A stretch of DNA of 64,000 nt from Blasia pusilla (GCA_050084515.1 CM114273.1:38378001-38442000); one strand, 5' to 3'; counted from the stretch's first letter, positions 46,215-58,452 are shown. The notes: generated by a model from the letters alone, not told the origin. Numbers and translations are program-made.

Positions 46215-46655
46215 TATGGGTTTAGGTTATTGGTGGATTTGGCAAGGCCATTACCATTGATTGATCAATATATTTTGGTGATGTTTAAGCACTTTTCAAA
46301 GTGGATAGAATGAGTTGTATTTCTAAATAAGGCAAGTAAGGGGGTAATGCTATGAATTCCAAAATTGAATGCTAAGTCAATAGGTTGCACTAATGGAGGT
46401 ATTGATGGATCAAGGCACCACATTTTGTAGGGAGTTTTAGGCCTTACGTGACGAGAGGAGCCGATTGACCATGATAAAACATCACGAGTTTATTTTTATG
46501 AGCATGGTCTACAAAAGGGAACCATCTAGATTATCAAGAGATATTTGTGCAAGTATGGCTAGGATAAAGGTCACAAGAGATTGGGATCTAAAATTACCCA
46601 CATTTAAGCATATGATGTTTCCAAACGTTACCATCACGACCCTCTAAAACAAGGA
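46215..46655 (+). pseudogene. Ty3/gypsy integrase remnant on the plus strand
   Basis: Broken frames give HFSKWIE near 46.28 kb, then EVLMDQGTTFCREF (the second Asp of the integrase core with its usual context) near 46.40 kb and TRDWDLKLP near 46.58 kb. It is the same family as the minus-strand elements to the right but faces them, and the strand switch falls at about 46,660. Confidence 0.75.
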
Positions 46656-46659
46656 CTCC

Positions 46660-49420
46660 TAAAGATAAAATCTATTGCACTTATACAATAGTGCATCTAG
46701 CCATAATATCCAAAGATATTGGCGTTGTTTGTTGTAGATAGATGTAATTTCCAAATCCTTGGTCGATAGTCTTCTCCACGCATAGTCGCATACCTCAGAG
46801 TAGCATAATGTTGAGCGATAGCTAGGTTCTTAAACGTCATAGGCACCAAGGTTGCATGTGGACAAAGTCCATATACGTGGACTTATGTCGGCCCTATGGA
46901 AGTCCTTGTCTACATGGGCCCCACCTTTCCCTTCTTTCTCATTCACCTTACTTGCCTTCATGTTCCATACTCCCCCATTTCTTCCTCCCTCCATCTCCAT
47001 TCCCTCCTCCCTCATTGCTTCTTTCATCCTTGCCTTGCCTTCTATCATGGACTAAAAGTATGGCTCCCACCTCTTGGAACCCATGTCCGTGGACATGTCC
47101 AGACTTGTCTGTCTATGTCCGTCGTAAGGAAGGACTTGTCCGTTTTTGTGCAACCATGATAGGCACCCAGATGTCTGGGTCATCGAGGTCAAGTACCTTA
47201 ACCACGTCTCGTTGAATAGCTCATGATAAATCTGACTCTCTCCCATAGAGGAAGAAATACGGTGAAAATGATGCCAAGAATACATGTCGACTAAAGCAAT
47301 AACCCATTGCCAGCCAAGAAAATTCTAGGTCTCAATCTTCTAATTTTCCCCTCTGTTGTCCATACTTGGGAAATCCTCTCTTCACCATCTACACAACTCT
47401 CTCTGCCAAACCATCTTCCTCTAGATGATCTCGAGAATTCGTACGATGATCTATGAGCTTATGATGACACAAGACTTGAAAGTCACCCCTAAACTCAATA
47501 CCTCTACCTATCAACATCTCTACTGGTGCGCCAAAATGACTAAGCACTCAATCAAGAAATACATATGCCTCTCCCCCAATTGACATGTTTGGCAACGCTA
47601 CCAAGTCAATCCACTTGGAGAAGTGCTCCACCAAAACCAACACGTATTGATTATGGCCTCTTGTCAATGGTAAATGTCCTGCAAAGTCTTAACTCTAACG
47701 ATATACCCTTATCCCATGATCTGTAAAGGATGCAAGTGTGAAGTCACGGAATTGAACGATGCCCATACCCTATCACATACAATGCATCTGGCTACAAATT
47801 TTGAACATCAACATGCATACCACGCCACCAATACTGAGTCTGAAGCAAGCTATATGTATGTTTGACTCCAAAATGCATATGTCCTAACTCCTTGAGAGCA
47901 TGTCTCACAATTTGTGCTCGCTACGAACGATGCAGAACCATCCGCACTCGTCCATCCTCCCAAACTTGAAGGACATGCGTCCCCTCCCACCGGAAGCTCA
48001 TGGCTTGTTGTAGAACTCGATTCTGCTCATTAGCACTCACCGTGCTTGGTAAGACTCCAGTGCAAAGGTACTCCAAGGCTATCTCATCATCATGGATGTA
48101 TCGAGTCTCTTTCGACTCCTCGTTGTCATCTGAATTTGAGGGCTTACCATCCAACCTCCCTCATGGAGTGGATTGCTCCTATTGACATGACATATCCAAT
48201 ATACACAAATAGATATATGCGTGACAACCCGCCACCATGTCCTCATCACTCTTACCATGTCATCTAGCTCTAGTCACATTGCTTTGGCTTATGCATGGGT
48301 TATGGCTCAACCCTTTCACACTTGGTTCCAATGTCCTAGGTGATGGAAAACTTGAGCTTGTCAAACTCCATCAACCAACTGAGTGGTAGATGATCAATGA
48401 GTGAAAGGATTCCCAAAAATAACATGTGAAATGGGCCATTGCCCACACTACAGCTTAGCATTCCCCCTCATAGGAACTGTACTTTGCCTCCGCAAAATTT
48501 TCTGAGTGGCTCATATATGCCACTACCAACTCCGTCCCCTCATCTTTTTGTTGAGAGAGCACCGCTCCAAACCCCAACATACTCCAATTCGTATGTAACT
48601 GGAACGGACAACCACGCATAGATTTCCTCAAAATGGCAAGGACATCAACCTATCCTTAATCTCTTGAAATGCTTGCTCTTGATCATCTCCCCAAAACCAC
48701 TTATGTTCAAGACTAGTACGCAAGGTTAATGCTTTTGCAATCGCACTAAAGCCCTTCCCTACCGTCGGTAGTAGTTCCCCAATCCCATGAAAGCTCAAAC
48801 TCAACTCACATCTGTAGGGCAAGGAATGCGCTCTGGCCTCCACCTTTGTCTGTTGAACTCTAGAAACCCCTCGATAAATTTGGTGTCCAAAGTATTCGAT
48901 TTGGTCATGAAAGAACCTACACTTGCTTGGATGTAACTTCAACTCATGTAGCTATAATCGTCAAAATTACTCCTCCAAATGTCTATCATGCTCCTCAACC
49001 GTGACATTCAAGATGATAATGTCATTGATAAAGAATCTCGCAAAATCCAATCGAGCCAAAATCCTATCCATAACTCACTAAAGACCCGTACGGACATTCT
49101 TTAACCAAAATGGTAAGAGCCGCCACTAGTATTAACAATCCTTACCAAAAGGATATATCTCCAAAAATGTTGTCTTCTCCCTATTCTCCACCGGATGGGC
49201 AACTGATGATAGCCAACATGAAGATCCTAGCAACTAAAGATCTTTGCATGCCCCATTGCCTCAAAGATGTCCTCGAGAGTAGGCATAGCATAACGATTGG
49301 CCTTCCCATGCCAATTGATAGGATGTTAATCCCCACATATCCGCCTATGACTCCACTAGCCATGAAGCTCTCTCACTCTCTTATTCTCTCTTTGTAAATC
49401 GATCCTATCTCACATCAACA
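46660..49420 (-). mobile_element. Ty3/gypsy pol remnant 1
   Basis: Minus-strand order: end of reverse transcriptase with FINDIIIL where Y-x-DD is usual (about 49.04 kb), the RT/RNase H junction KLHPSKCRFFHDQIEYFGHQ and WGDDQEQAFQEIK (48,628-48,942), a linker EYLCTGVLPSTVSA (47,921-48,154), the integrase zinc-binding part GVKHTY and WWRGM (about 47.8 kb), and the integrase C-terminal part up to 46.68 kb. Multiple stops. A TIR element at 46,848-47,158 interrupts it. Confidence 0.8.
46839..47167. mobile_element. 311-bp TIR element (MITE) with 9-bp duplication
   Basis: The element (46,848-47,158) starts AAGGTTGCATG and ends with the inverse of CATGGTTGCAC. It is flanked on both sides by ATAGGCACC (46,839-46,847; 47,159-47,167). 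Removing it restores the integrase sequence as seen in gypsy remnant 2 near 51,190, where the site reads ATGGACATC. A 9-bp duplication indicates mobilisation by a Mutator-type transposase. No coding capacity. Confidence 0.85.
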
Positions 49421-49439
49421 TTTCACACCAAACTCTCGT

Positions 49440-50150
49440 CAAATGAGCCGAAACGTAGGGGAAACGTGCTCTCTCATGTTACCTGTGGCCTCAACGGATC
49501 ATCCTTGACCTCTTGAGGTTGTCCTCACATATCTCCGAATGCGCTCTACTAGATCTCGCCAATCTATCCTTTCTAACCAAAATCTAAGCTAATTTTAATT
49601 AATAAAATTATTTTTCTTTTCCATTCCAAAATATCATGTGTGAATTAGTATGATTATTTTAAAAAATAATGACATTTATTTAAAATTTTAAATATAATTT
49701 CTATTTTCTAAAATCTTAGAAGAGAAGTTACATTTCACTCTTCTTAGTAATTACAATCCTCTATTCAAATTTAAATGATATCCCAATCCCCTAAGTAATT
49801 TTATCTTTCCATAAAATTAAAACAAAATCTACTCCTTCTTCGTTAAATTTTTATTTCCTTTTTCCATCAAATATGAATTGAGGTAAAAATTTTAAATTTT
49901 TGGTTATTTATCATCATTATTATATTTTATTAATATTTATAATTCTCCATTATAATGTGAAATTAATTATTATAATAATAATATATATTCCACTCAAATC
50001 CCTATTCGTTTCCTTTGTCGTGCGCATACACATCCTTACACAACATACACCGTTGTGACCGAAACACACACACAAACACATATGATGATCCCATGCTAAC
50101 TTATGGCATCCAAACAACAAGACAAGAAGTACCAAAATATCTCCAATAAA
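49440..50150. repeat. Direct repeat of a gypsy 3' segment, with AT-rich insertion
   Basis: 49,440-49,575 plus 50,015-50,150 match 50,280-50,580 (shared phrases TCATCCT, GTCGTGCGCATACACATC, GACAAGAAGTACCAAAATAT). The first copy is split by about 435 bp of very AT-rich DNA (49,576-50,014). The repeat lies between the two gypsy remnants and is probably LTR or 3' untranslated sequence. Confidence 0.6.
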
Positions 50151-50689
50151 AATAAATCTCGGTGGCTTCTTGAACCTCCTTGGTTCTTGACCTGTTGTAG
50201 CGGGTCAAGGGTCACTTCCCAAAGTGGAAATTCAACTAAACTCCAAATGGAAACTTACCCGAAATAGTATGTTTATCTGTATGGCTCCAAATGAGCCAAA
50301 ACGAAGGGAAAACCTGATCTCTCAAATTACCCGGGGTCTCAGCAGGTCATCCTCAACCTCGTGATCTTGTCCTCCTCTACTCGCGAAGGGGCTTTTCCTG
50401 ATCTTGCCGATCTATCCTAAAAGAGGTGATAACTGTCGTGCGCATACACATCACTACACAAAATACATTGTTGGCACCGAACACACACATTAACATGCAT
50501 GATCCCATTCTAACTCATGGCATCCAAACAATAAGACAAGAAGTACCAAAATATCTCCAATCGTCCCCCTAACTGGTGGTTAGGTCCCTCTAGCTCCAAA
50601 TAGCCATCTATCCCTACCTACCACAACATACATCTCTCGAACGATAAGAGCAAAAAGGACGGGTGCAAATGTGGCCCCATCTTAATTCG

Positions 50690-50900
50690 CCTTCTTGTCA
50701 TCCATGTCACAAACACAAGTCGGAATCTAGGACTACCTACTCTATGTACATCTAGGACATATCCATTTTCCCTAAGGAACCTTAGTGAGGGGTAGCGTCA
50801 GACATGCCATATGCCACACACTAGCATAGTGGCTGCACCATGGTAGAACCACACAACATACATTGCAAGCCTGCAAGAACTTTTGCTAAGCTCGGATCAA
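50690..50900 (-). pseudogene. PHD finger after the gypsy integrase, broken
   Basis: The integrase C-terminal frame ends LQCMLCGSTMVQPLC with a stop at 50,821. One frame shift on, the minus strand reads WHMACLTLPLTKVP, a stop, then GKWICPRCT. Together they show the Cys4-His-Cys3 spacing of a PHD finger (C-x2-C...C...WH-x2-C...W-x-C-x2-C), a domain that reads histone tails. It probably steers insertion into chromatin of a given state. Confidence 0.7.
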
Positions 50901-51975
50901 CTGTATCGTCAATGTTAGGAAGGTGATATGGCGTGCAATTACACACATGGTCCTTCCAAACCATACCATCACATCCCTCCAATAAAAGAATATAAGAGGG
51001 CAAAACCTTACGCACTCTCAAGATGGTGTGCCCTGCAATAATATCCAACGTCGTGGGTGCCGTCTGCTGCAAGTAGACATAGTCTACTTGATGAAACTTC
51101 CGGATAGTAGGTCGATAACCACCTCCCCCAATACTCGCATACCTCAACGTATCCCGATATTGCGCAATCGCCAAGTTCTCAAACGCCATGGACATCACTC
51201 TCCAAAATAACAGAGCCCTCTAAGGACATGCTCGCATCCATACATCAAGGTCATCAAGGTTCAACACTTCACCAACATCTCGACGAATGGACGCAGGTAA
51301 ATCTTGATCTCGACCATAAAGTAGCAAGTACGGTGAGAAAAATGCTAAGGATGTCTGCTTGGTGAATCTGTATCCCATCGCCAACCATCGCAACAAGAGA
51401 TCCCAATCTCCTAGGTGACCTCTCTACAAGCCATACTTGCGCAATCATCTCTTCACCGTCTGCACAACCCTCTCCGCTAGTCCATCTGCCTCACAATGAT
51501 CTCGCGAAGTGGTGCGGTGGTCAATCAGCGCCTGATCACACAAGGTCTAAAACTTCCCGTAAAACTGTGTTTGCTGGTCTGTCAACATCTCAGCTGGCAC
51601 ACCGTAATGACTCAGCATTCCATCTAGGAAGACATACGCTACTCCCTCACTCACTTTTTCATGCAATGCAACCAACTCTATCTATTTTGAGAAGTGCTCG
51701 ACCATCACCAACACATAACGACTATGGCGCTCTATCAAAGGCAAAGTTCTTCCAAACTCCAAACTCCATCTAGAACCTAAATCCATGATCAAAAGTGGAT
51801 GCAACTGTGGAGTCGGAGTATTGAACAATGCTTGGACTGGATCACACACCATGCATCTGGCAACAAACTGCTCAACATCAGTCTGCATGCCTCGCCACGA
51901 ATACTGTGTCTGGAGCAAGTTGTACGTCCGCTTCACTCCAAAATGACCCAACTCCTCGTGGGCATGATGCACCAA
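50821..51975 (-). pseudogene. Gypsy integrase, broken
   Basis: The zinc-binding part (51,682-51,975) shows HHAHEELGHFGVKRTYNLLQ ... WRGM ... CMVC, the HHCC finger that helps integrase multimerise. It is followed by the start of the catalytic core (YVLVMVEHFSK). The C-terminal part (50,821-51,198) reads NLAIAQYRDTLRYAS and VDYVYLQQ. The core between them is full of stops. Confidence 0.85.
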
Positions 51976-52079
51976 ACATACTCTCTATGAAGGATGAGGT
52001 ACTACACGTACTCTCTATGAAGAATGAGGCACTACACTTACTCTACCATCCTCATACACTCGCAACACATGTGTCCCCT

Positions 52080-53821
52080 CCCACTAGAACCGTCTGGGTC
52101 GTTGTAGGATCCGATCTCGCTCTCTAGCACCCATTGGGCTCGCGATGCTGCCAGTAGTACATAGGTACTCCAGTACTACTCCATCGCCATGAATATCTCG
52201 GCCACTAGTCGTCTCCTCACCGGCCTTTGGATCTAAGGACTCTCCGTCAGACCTCGCGACGGAAGTCTCAACAACCTGGCTCTCCATAGCCAAAAAAGCC
52301 CAAATAGGCTTACGCGTGCCATTTGGCACCAACTCCTGATCACTCTCTCCATGCCAACGAGCTCGAGTTGCATTTCGCTGACTCAAGCATGGGTTATGGC
52401 TCAAACCATATGCATCCTTGTTGAGCGTCCCAAGTCTATGCACCACCATGAAGTCATACTCCTACAACAAAAGAGCCCACCTTGCAAGCTTCCCTTCAAG
52501 GTTGTCATACTCCATCAACCACTTAAGTGGCTGATGATAAAAAATGATGGTAAAGGGGTTACCAAATAGTTAACACCTGAAATATGCGACAACCCATACT
52601 GAAGCCAAGCACTCACCCTCATACGAGCTGTACTTCGCCTCTGCATTATTTTTCAAGCGACAGGCTCGATGACCACGGCTCCAAGCCCCAACATGCTCCA
52701 ATCAATATGCAACTGGAAAGGAAGCCCTGTCATCGGCCTCCTCAATATGGGCGCGGACATCAATCTATTCTTGAGCAATTGGAATGATCTCTCTTGCTTA
52801 TCCCCCCAGTGCCACTCATGATCCATCTTGGTCAGCAAGGTTAGCGGCATTTACAATCAAATTGTAACCCTTGACGTATCTCCGATAGAAGTTTTCCTAT
52901 CCCATGAATGCATGAACTCGACTCACATCTATAGGACGTGGAATACATGAAATAGCCCTACCTTTGTCTCTTGCATACCAAGGCCCCCAAGGTATATAGT
53001 ATGACCCAGGTACTGAATCTAGTTGTAGAAGAACTTGCACTTGCCGAGATGTAGTTTCAGCCCGTGTAACTGTAATCGTCAAAACACCTCTTCTGGATGT
53101 CACTCATGCTCCTCAACCATGGCGCCAAAGACTATGATATCATCAATATAACACCCAGAAAAATCCACACCTGCCAAGATCCTATCCATGACCCTCAGAA
53201 ACTCAACCGGGGCGTTCTTTAACCCGGTAAGAACTGCCATTGGTACAAGAAATCCTTCTCATGAGGATCGATGTCCCAAAATGCCGTCTTTTGCATGTCC
53301 TCCAATCTAATAAGCAGCCAATGGTATCCGGCTTGAAGATCTACCAATCGGACTTTGTCTGTCGATTGATAGATCGGTAATCTCTACACATGCATCCGCC
53401 TATCCATCGAGTTGCCATGCATATCCTCCTTGGCAGGCATGACAATGGAAGATGCATACTCTCCATGTGACATCTCCACTAGTCGTGCTCTAACCAAGTT
53501 TTGGCTCCTACTCTGAATCAGAGCCCTCTCCATCTAATTGTACCTGTAAGATCGTCGGAAGATCGGCGTGCTACTTTACAACTCAATGCAGATCCCTAGA
53601 CCCTTTAGCGTACCCAAATCATGCATACTAAATGCAAAATAGCTCCTATAACTCCTCAGGAATTGATGTATCCGACGCCGCTCTCCTCCTGTCAACTTAG
53701 GCCAAGTTGTTGAGACTTCCGTCGCGAGGTCTGATGGAGAGTCCTTAGATCCAGAGGAGACTTGGGAGCCATATATAGGCTCCCAAGTCTCCATCGTAAG
53801 ACTCTCCGGCTTAGGTTTCAA
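52080..53821 (-). pseudogene. Gypsy reverse transcriptase and RNase H, broken
   Basis: The upstream edge is FAFSMHDLGTLKGLGICIEL (53,576-53,821). The polymerase active site CYIDDIIVF lies near 53,125-53,155, carrying the Y-x-DD catalytic motif. KLHLGKCKFFYN-like sequence and WHWGDKQERSFQLLKNRLMS (52.65-52.85 kb) mark the RT/RNase H junction. Several frameshifts are present. It would copy the element RNA into DNA in the particle. Confidence 0.8.
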
Positions 53822-54790
53822 TGGTTGGTATGGTGCAACCCCGTCTTAGACAACATAACTCGACTGCTCTCCTGCAGCCAACAGTAAAATTGGATCTCCT
53901 CCACATGTATTACCCAGAACCACGCTTGATGTTGTGGCTATCATCTCCCTATGTACCTGCAACACATCCCAAGAAGTCCAAGGGTGTCTCTCTCGATCAT
54001 CCTTGGTGTGTCGATCTCCTCAGGTCTCGCCCCCATCCACTGCTTCAACCGTCTCTATAGGTATGGGGCTCACCAACCCAACAGTTGTGTCGCATCCTCA
54101 AACGACGTTGCTTAACTACACTTAAGCTGAAAATCCATGTCAAGAAAGTTCAGGTCCATCACCTGACCCAAGACATGACCCAATATCCTCCTCTAGAATG
54201 CACCACACAATCGGGGTGGTGTCCAAAGGGGTCATAGTAGCACTGCTGCTCCACGTCCTTCTCCTCATAAACAGATGTATTCGGCGCCGCTCTCCTCCTA
54301 TCAACTTAGGGCCCATATTTGGCTCCCAAGTCTCCATTGAGACTACGGTACGACTCTTTGGCGCGGGTGTAGGTAGTTGCTATGGTGCAACTCTCTCTTG
54401 GACAACAAAACTCAACTACTCCCCTATAGCCTACTATAAAATCAGATCTCCATGTGTAGTAGCTGGCACCACGCTCGATGTTGCAGCTAACATCTCTTGG
54501 CATACTTGCAAAACATCCCAAGGAGTCCAAGGGTGTCAATCCTAATCACCCCTGGTGTGTCGATCTCCTTGGGTCTCACCCCCAGCCACTGCCTCTACTG
54601 TCTTCATAGGCATGGGGCTCAACAATGCAACAACTTTGATCTATCGCATTTGCAAACGACGCTATTCAACTACTCCTAAGCTGAAAATCCATGTCAAGCA
54701 ATTCAAGTCCATTGCCTGACCCAAGGCATGACGTTGTGATGCCTTTGATAGAGATGGTACTACCGTCACTCCTGTGGGGAATCCCATCGC
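53690..54790. repeat. Tandem duplication (about 0.55 kb) of the methyltransferase tail and RT linker
   Basis: 53,690-54,240 and 54,290-54,790 are diverged copies (shared phrases TATGGTGCAAC, ACATCCCAAG(A/G)AGTCCAAGGGTG, CCTGGTGTGTCGATCTCCT-like text). In the left unit, the methyltransferase start (MTPLDTTPIVWC, minus strand near 54.2 kb) is joined almost directly to its end (LGSG-x-GLEL-like), so the roughly 400-residue core is missing there. Confidence 0.7.
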
Positions 54791-55953
54791 TTGCTCTCGC
54801 TGATCGACATTGGGCTTCACCAACTAGTGTACCAGGTCATCCCAAACCAAGCCAAGTCGGGCCTCCTTGAATGCATAGGAAACGGTAAAACTAGCCAAGG
54901 TGGGAAAGGCTGCCCGTGGCATGCCAATCTTGTTGACCCCAATCAATGGCGATCAATCATTGTGTCGTACTACCTGTGATCGACGACGTGGATCCAGAAT
55001 AGCAACCACCGACAAATCATAGGGGCCCTCCGCAACACCTTGTGTGATACGAAGTTGGTCTACCAAAGACGCAGACTTTGTGCTCTAGAACCTACAATCG
55101 CCGCATCTAAAAATAGTGCTGGGCCGATCCATGCACGCACCTGATGTGCACTCATCACCACGTGGGACCTCAAATTGCCCAAAATTGGTACATTCTCTAG
55201 AATATACGTTGGAGAACGAGACTGATGCTCTTGTAAATATCACAAGATTCGTATCATCTCCCAAAACAACATGGACCGAGAGTCGCCAAACCCGCTACTT
55301 TGTCCAGCACTTGATTGGCCCTGACACAGCAAACCAGAAATGACCAAGTCTGTGGTCCCTACCTGCTCCAAGGCCAGCGCTCCTTGCAATGAAATATCCC
55401 TCGGTAGGGAACTCTGGTATCCCTGGACAGTGGACGCATACGACAAGTTGGAAAACCGCAAGCGTAACTGCGCCACATGGTGAAGTGAAGTGCGCCTTAC
55501 AACATCATCAATCTCAACATATAGGTTCTCTTGCACGCTTACTCCAACTTGCAAAAGAGCAGCTAAACTAGTGTTAATCCCGCCAAAGAGATCTAGCACG
55601 CAAATACCCTCCTTTGGAATGCACCACACAATCAGGGTGGTGTCCAAAGGAGTCATAGAAGCAATCCTGGATACCTCGGCTTCCTCTGACCCATCACGCT
55701 CTAGTGCAAACGTCTTGCTCCACGCGGTCTGTACATGCTCAACGGCTAAGCGTCGAAGCTCCTCAATCAAGCCCAAAAGCAGCACCTCTCCTGCACGGAA
55801 TGATGCGGCTACCATGACACTCCTCTCCATAGAAATATTAGGAATGAGAGTTTCCTCTGCATGGAGATGTCCCTCAATCAAATCACTAGGCCAAGTGATG
55901 GCACTGCTAAATGCTGCTAAGGCCGCCATCTCTCTTGGCTGTCGCTCGATCAC
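54640..55953 (-). pseudogene. Retrotransposon-encoded cytosine-C5 DNA methyltransferase, broken
   Basis: This would transfer a methyl group from S-adenosylmethionine to C5 of cytosine. The minus-strand frame from 55,953 has MTPLDTTLIVWC, then motif I VLDLFGGINTSLAALL (residues 119-134), then TTDLVISGLLCQGQSSAG with the catalytic Cys in L-CQ-G (usually P-CQ-G; residues 209-212), GDSRSMLFWEMIRIL, and after a frame change ILENVPILG (motif VI, Glu-Asn-Val, near 55.19 kb), RAQSLRLW (motif VIII), RE-x-AMGFPTGVT and ALGQAMDLN (motif X). All main motifs are in canonical order. It lies between the gag/protease region and reverse transcriptase on the same strand. Lesions: frameshift at about 55.24 kb, stops in motif VIII and beyond. 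Confidence 0.85.
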
Positions 55954-57266
55954 TCCATCCGTGAATCGAACAGATAATGAACAAAGTCGTCCATCACCGG
56001 ACTGCCATCTTGGTCTTTAGGAGGCTGACTCCTCCCAATAATCCAAATTGGGTACAACATTGCTCCACCAACCAAGACGTTGTAGCACACTCCATCGATC
56101 ACTATCGCCTTGGCCCGCACCATGGACTGATCTGTAGGATGTCTTGGGAGAATCCTCACAACGACCTCCTGTCAAGTGATATACTATGTGGTACTCGCTC
56201 CACCCAAGGATGTTTGTATCCGAAATGGACAACGCTCCTCATTGGTTCTCCTCAAGCCCAATCCTTTGAATTACGCTTCAACTGGAAGACCTCTCCCCGG
56301 TTATCCAGCAACACAACACCACGAGAAGCCATGGCACTCTCTATCGCGGGTCTAGCAAGCATCTCCGCCATCCTAGCAGTTGCAGCCTGCCATCAATCTA
56401 ACGTGGATGGCCCGAGCATCCGCTCCAAGGGCAGGTCCATCACCTATGAACGTGATGCAAGAACTCCAACTCCACCCTCACATAGAGTAGTGGCCAGCTG
56501 GAATACCTCGATGGGCGTACCTCCCAATGTCATAACATCGGAAGCAAAAAATAGCGGAGCATCGTACACCATCCTCGCTGCCCCCAACATTGTACTCGAC
56601 ATATGCTCCTCTTGAGCATCAGCAATAGTAGTCGTCTCACTTGTTTCTCGCATCGCCCTTCGTGCTTGCACACCAATAACATGACCAACTCTCCGGAACT
56701 CCGATCAGGACCCATCGATAGGGTCCTCATTGCCTCGAACAATGTGAAAGAGTGAGGAAGCATGGTTTTTTTCTTGGCTCCCCCCCACTGTGGATCCAAC
56801 TCTAAGCTAAGTTGCACGTCACAACTGCAGTGACCTCCATTTGGGCAACCCCGCACATCCAACCAAGATCCTCCATATCTCTGGTTGATCCATATGATGT
56901 CAATGCCACGCATCCGGCATCAAGTAACCTCAATGCCATGGTGGCAATTTTCTCTTGTAGCTGCTGTATATGAGCAACAATCCCAACCTCACGCCCGACG
57001 TGTCCCTCGACGCATCTAGGTGGTGGGACTCTACCTCCTCCACGGGAAACTCCACCACCCTCTCAGGCAAATCCAGCTCCTCGTCCCAGATTAGCTACTT
57101 GATCGTGTGCCCTCTCTCGGCCTTGGTCCGAACGTAACTCAAGGTGCAAGGTGAAACACCTAGCGCGTGTGTGACCATACCTGTGAGAATAGTCACAGTG
57201 ATAACCTCCTAGGGCAGAACCATCTCCTCCTCCCTGCTAGAGCGCGCGTCCATCACCCTGATGAGT

Positions 57267-57305
57267 ACAATCGCGCTGGTGATGGGCTCCACCACATAAC
57301 CAACA
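57267..57305 (-). other. Gag CCHC zinc knuckle
   Basis: The minus strand encodes CWLCGGAHHQRDC, a C-x2-C-x3-H-x4-C zinc knuckle that binds RNA in retrotransposon nucleocapsids. It lies about 150 bp after the end of the longest gag frame (57,459), in the expected order. Confidence 0.7.
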
Positions 57306-57458
57306 AGTAATCATAGGTGGCTGTTGCTGATCCGCATATGAAGGCACATGTCTCTATGGCACGGCCTCTAGGTATCTTCCCTTACCTTGTGGTGCCACAG
57401 TAAACCTATCTCAAAGTCCACGTTGCTCCACTCATGGTGCAGGCAATCGTGACTGCTC

Positions 57459-58452
57459 TCACCCAGAACCCATGGTGGCTACGCTCTTCTTGTCTATGTT
57501 GCACTCAATGTTCTCCGCGGTCCTAAAAACATCTCTCAACGTAGGGGAGGTGTTCATAAGAAGTACCCCCTCCTGCACCTGTGTCCGTAGGGTCTGGTCC
57601 AACATCGCGTACCATGACTGGATAGCCTGAGCCTCTATCACCCCCTGAGTGACATTGATCAACTGACGCAAGCGAGTGTAAGCCTCACGCAAACTCTCAC
57701 CCGAGTGCTTCTGGAAGTCGTGGATGCTTCGCAACTTCTTCGTCCGTACCCCTTGGTAGCTCGCTCTCAACTCAACGAAGAACTCAACCACGGGGTTGAA
57801 CCTGGAACGAACCCGACTAGACGATGCAACTGCTCTAGTATGAATGACCCCTCCTAAAACATCACTAGTGGAAGAGGAAGTAGCCTCTCTTGACTCCTCC
57901 TCCTCATCTGGGAACGGCTCCGTCCATGACACATAGTGTGGGTCATAGTAGAGTCCCCATGCCTCAATCTCTTGGGCAAATCCGTGGGAGAACTCATGGT
58001 TATCATCCATGGGGGCCCCCTCTAAATGCTGGAACATACCATTCCATGTTATAAATGGGTTGAACCTCTCTAGAGTTCCTAGCCCGGGGTGAGTCACACC
58101 AGCTCCTAAACTCCGCAATGAAGTCGTGTAGCTCTATAGTGCCTACAACACCCAAAAACCTATGCGGTCCTCTACCCCGGTTGTCCATTTCGTACGCCCA
58201 ACTGGTAGGACCACTCAATATGTACGGTGGATTACTAATACACTCCTCTACACGCTCCTCCTTGTGTGAAGATGACACAAAAGTAGATCGAGGTGGTCTC
58301 TCACGTGGAGACCCTCGAAACCTCGCACCACTCCGGGTAAACCCTCGAGAGCTACTCTCAGGTCTACCACCTCGCCTCTCAGTCTCAAAAGGACGCCATG
58401 ATGACCCTCGTGCCCCTCTCTGACGATGACTCTCAACCTGGCATGTAATCAC
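57459..58452 (-). pseudogene. Ty3/gypsy gag, one frameshift
   Basis: The larger frame (57,459-58,118) has FNPVVEFFVELRASYQGVRT, then a helical FQKHSGESLREAYTRLRQLI segment and QSWYAMLDQTLRTQV, the standard retrotransposon gag fold. The frame 58,003-58,452 overlaps it and carries the Arg-rich N-terminal part and RFLGVVGTIELHDFIAEFRS. A shift near 58.1 kb separates them. It would form the particle. Confidence 0.75.

Noticed and set aside
54640-55953. A host DNA methyltransferase gene
   Set aside because: It is embedded in gypsy pol on the same strand between gag and RT, has no introns and shows stops, so it is retrotransposon-encoded.
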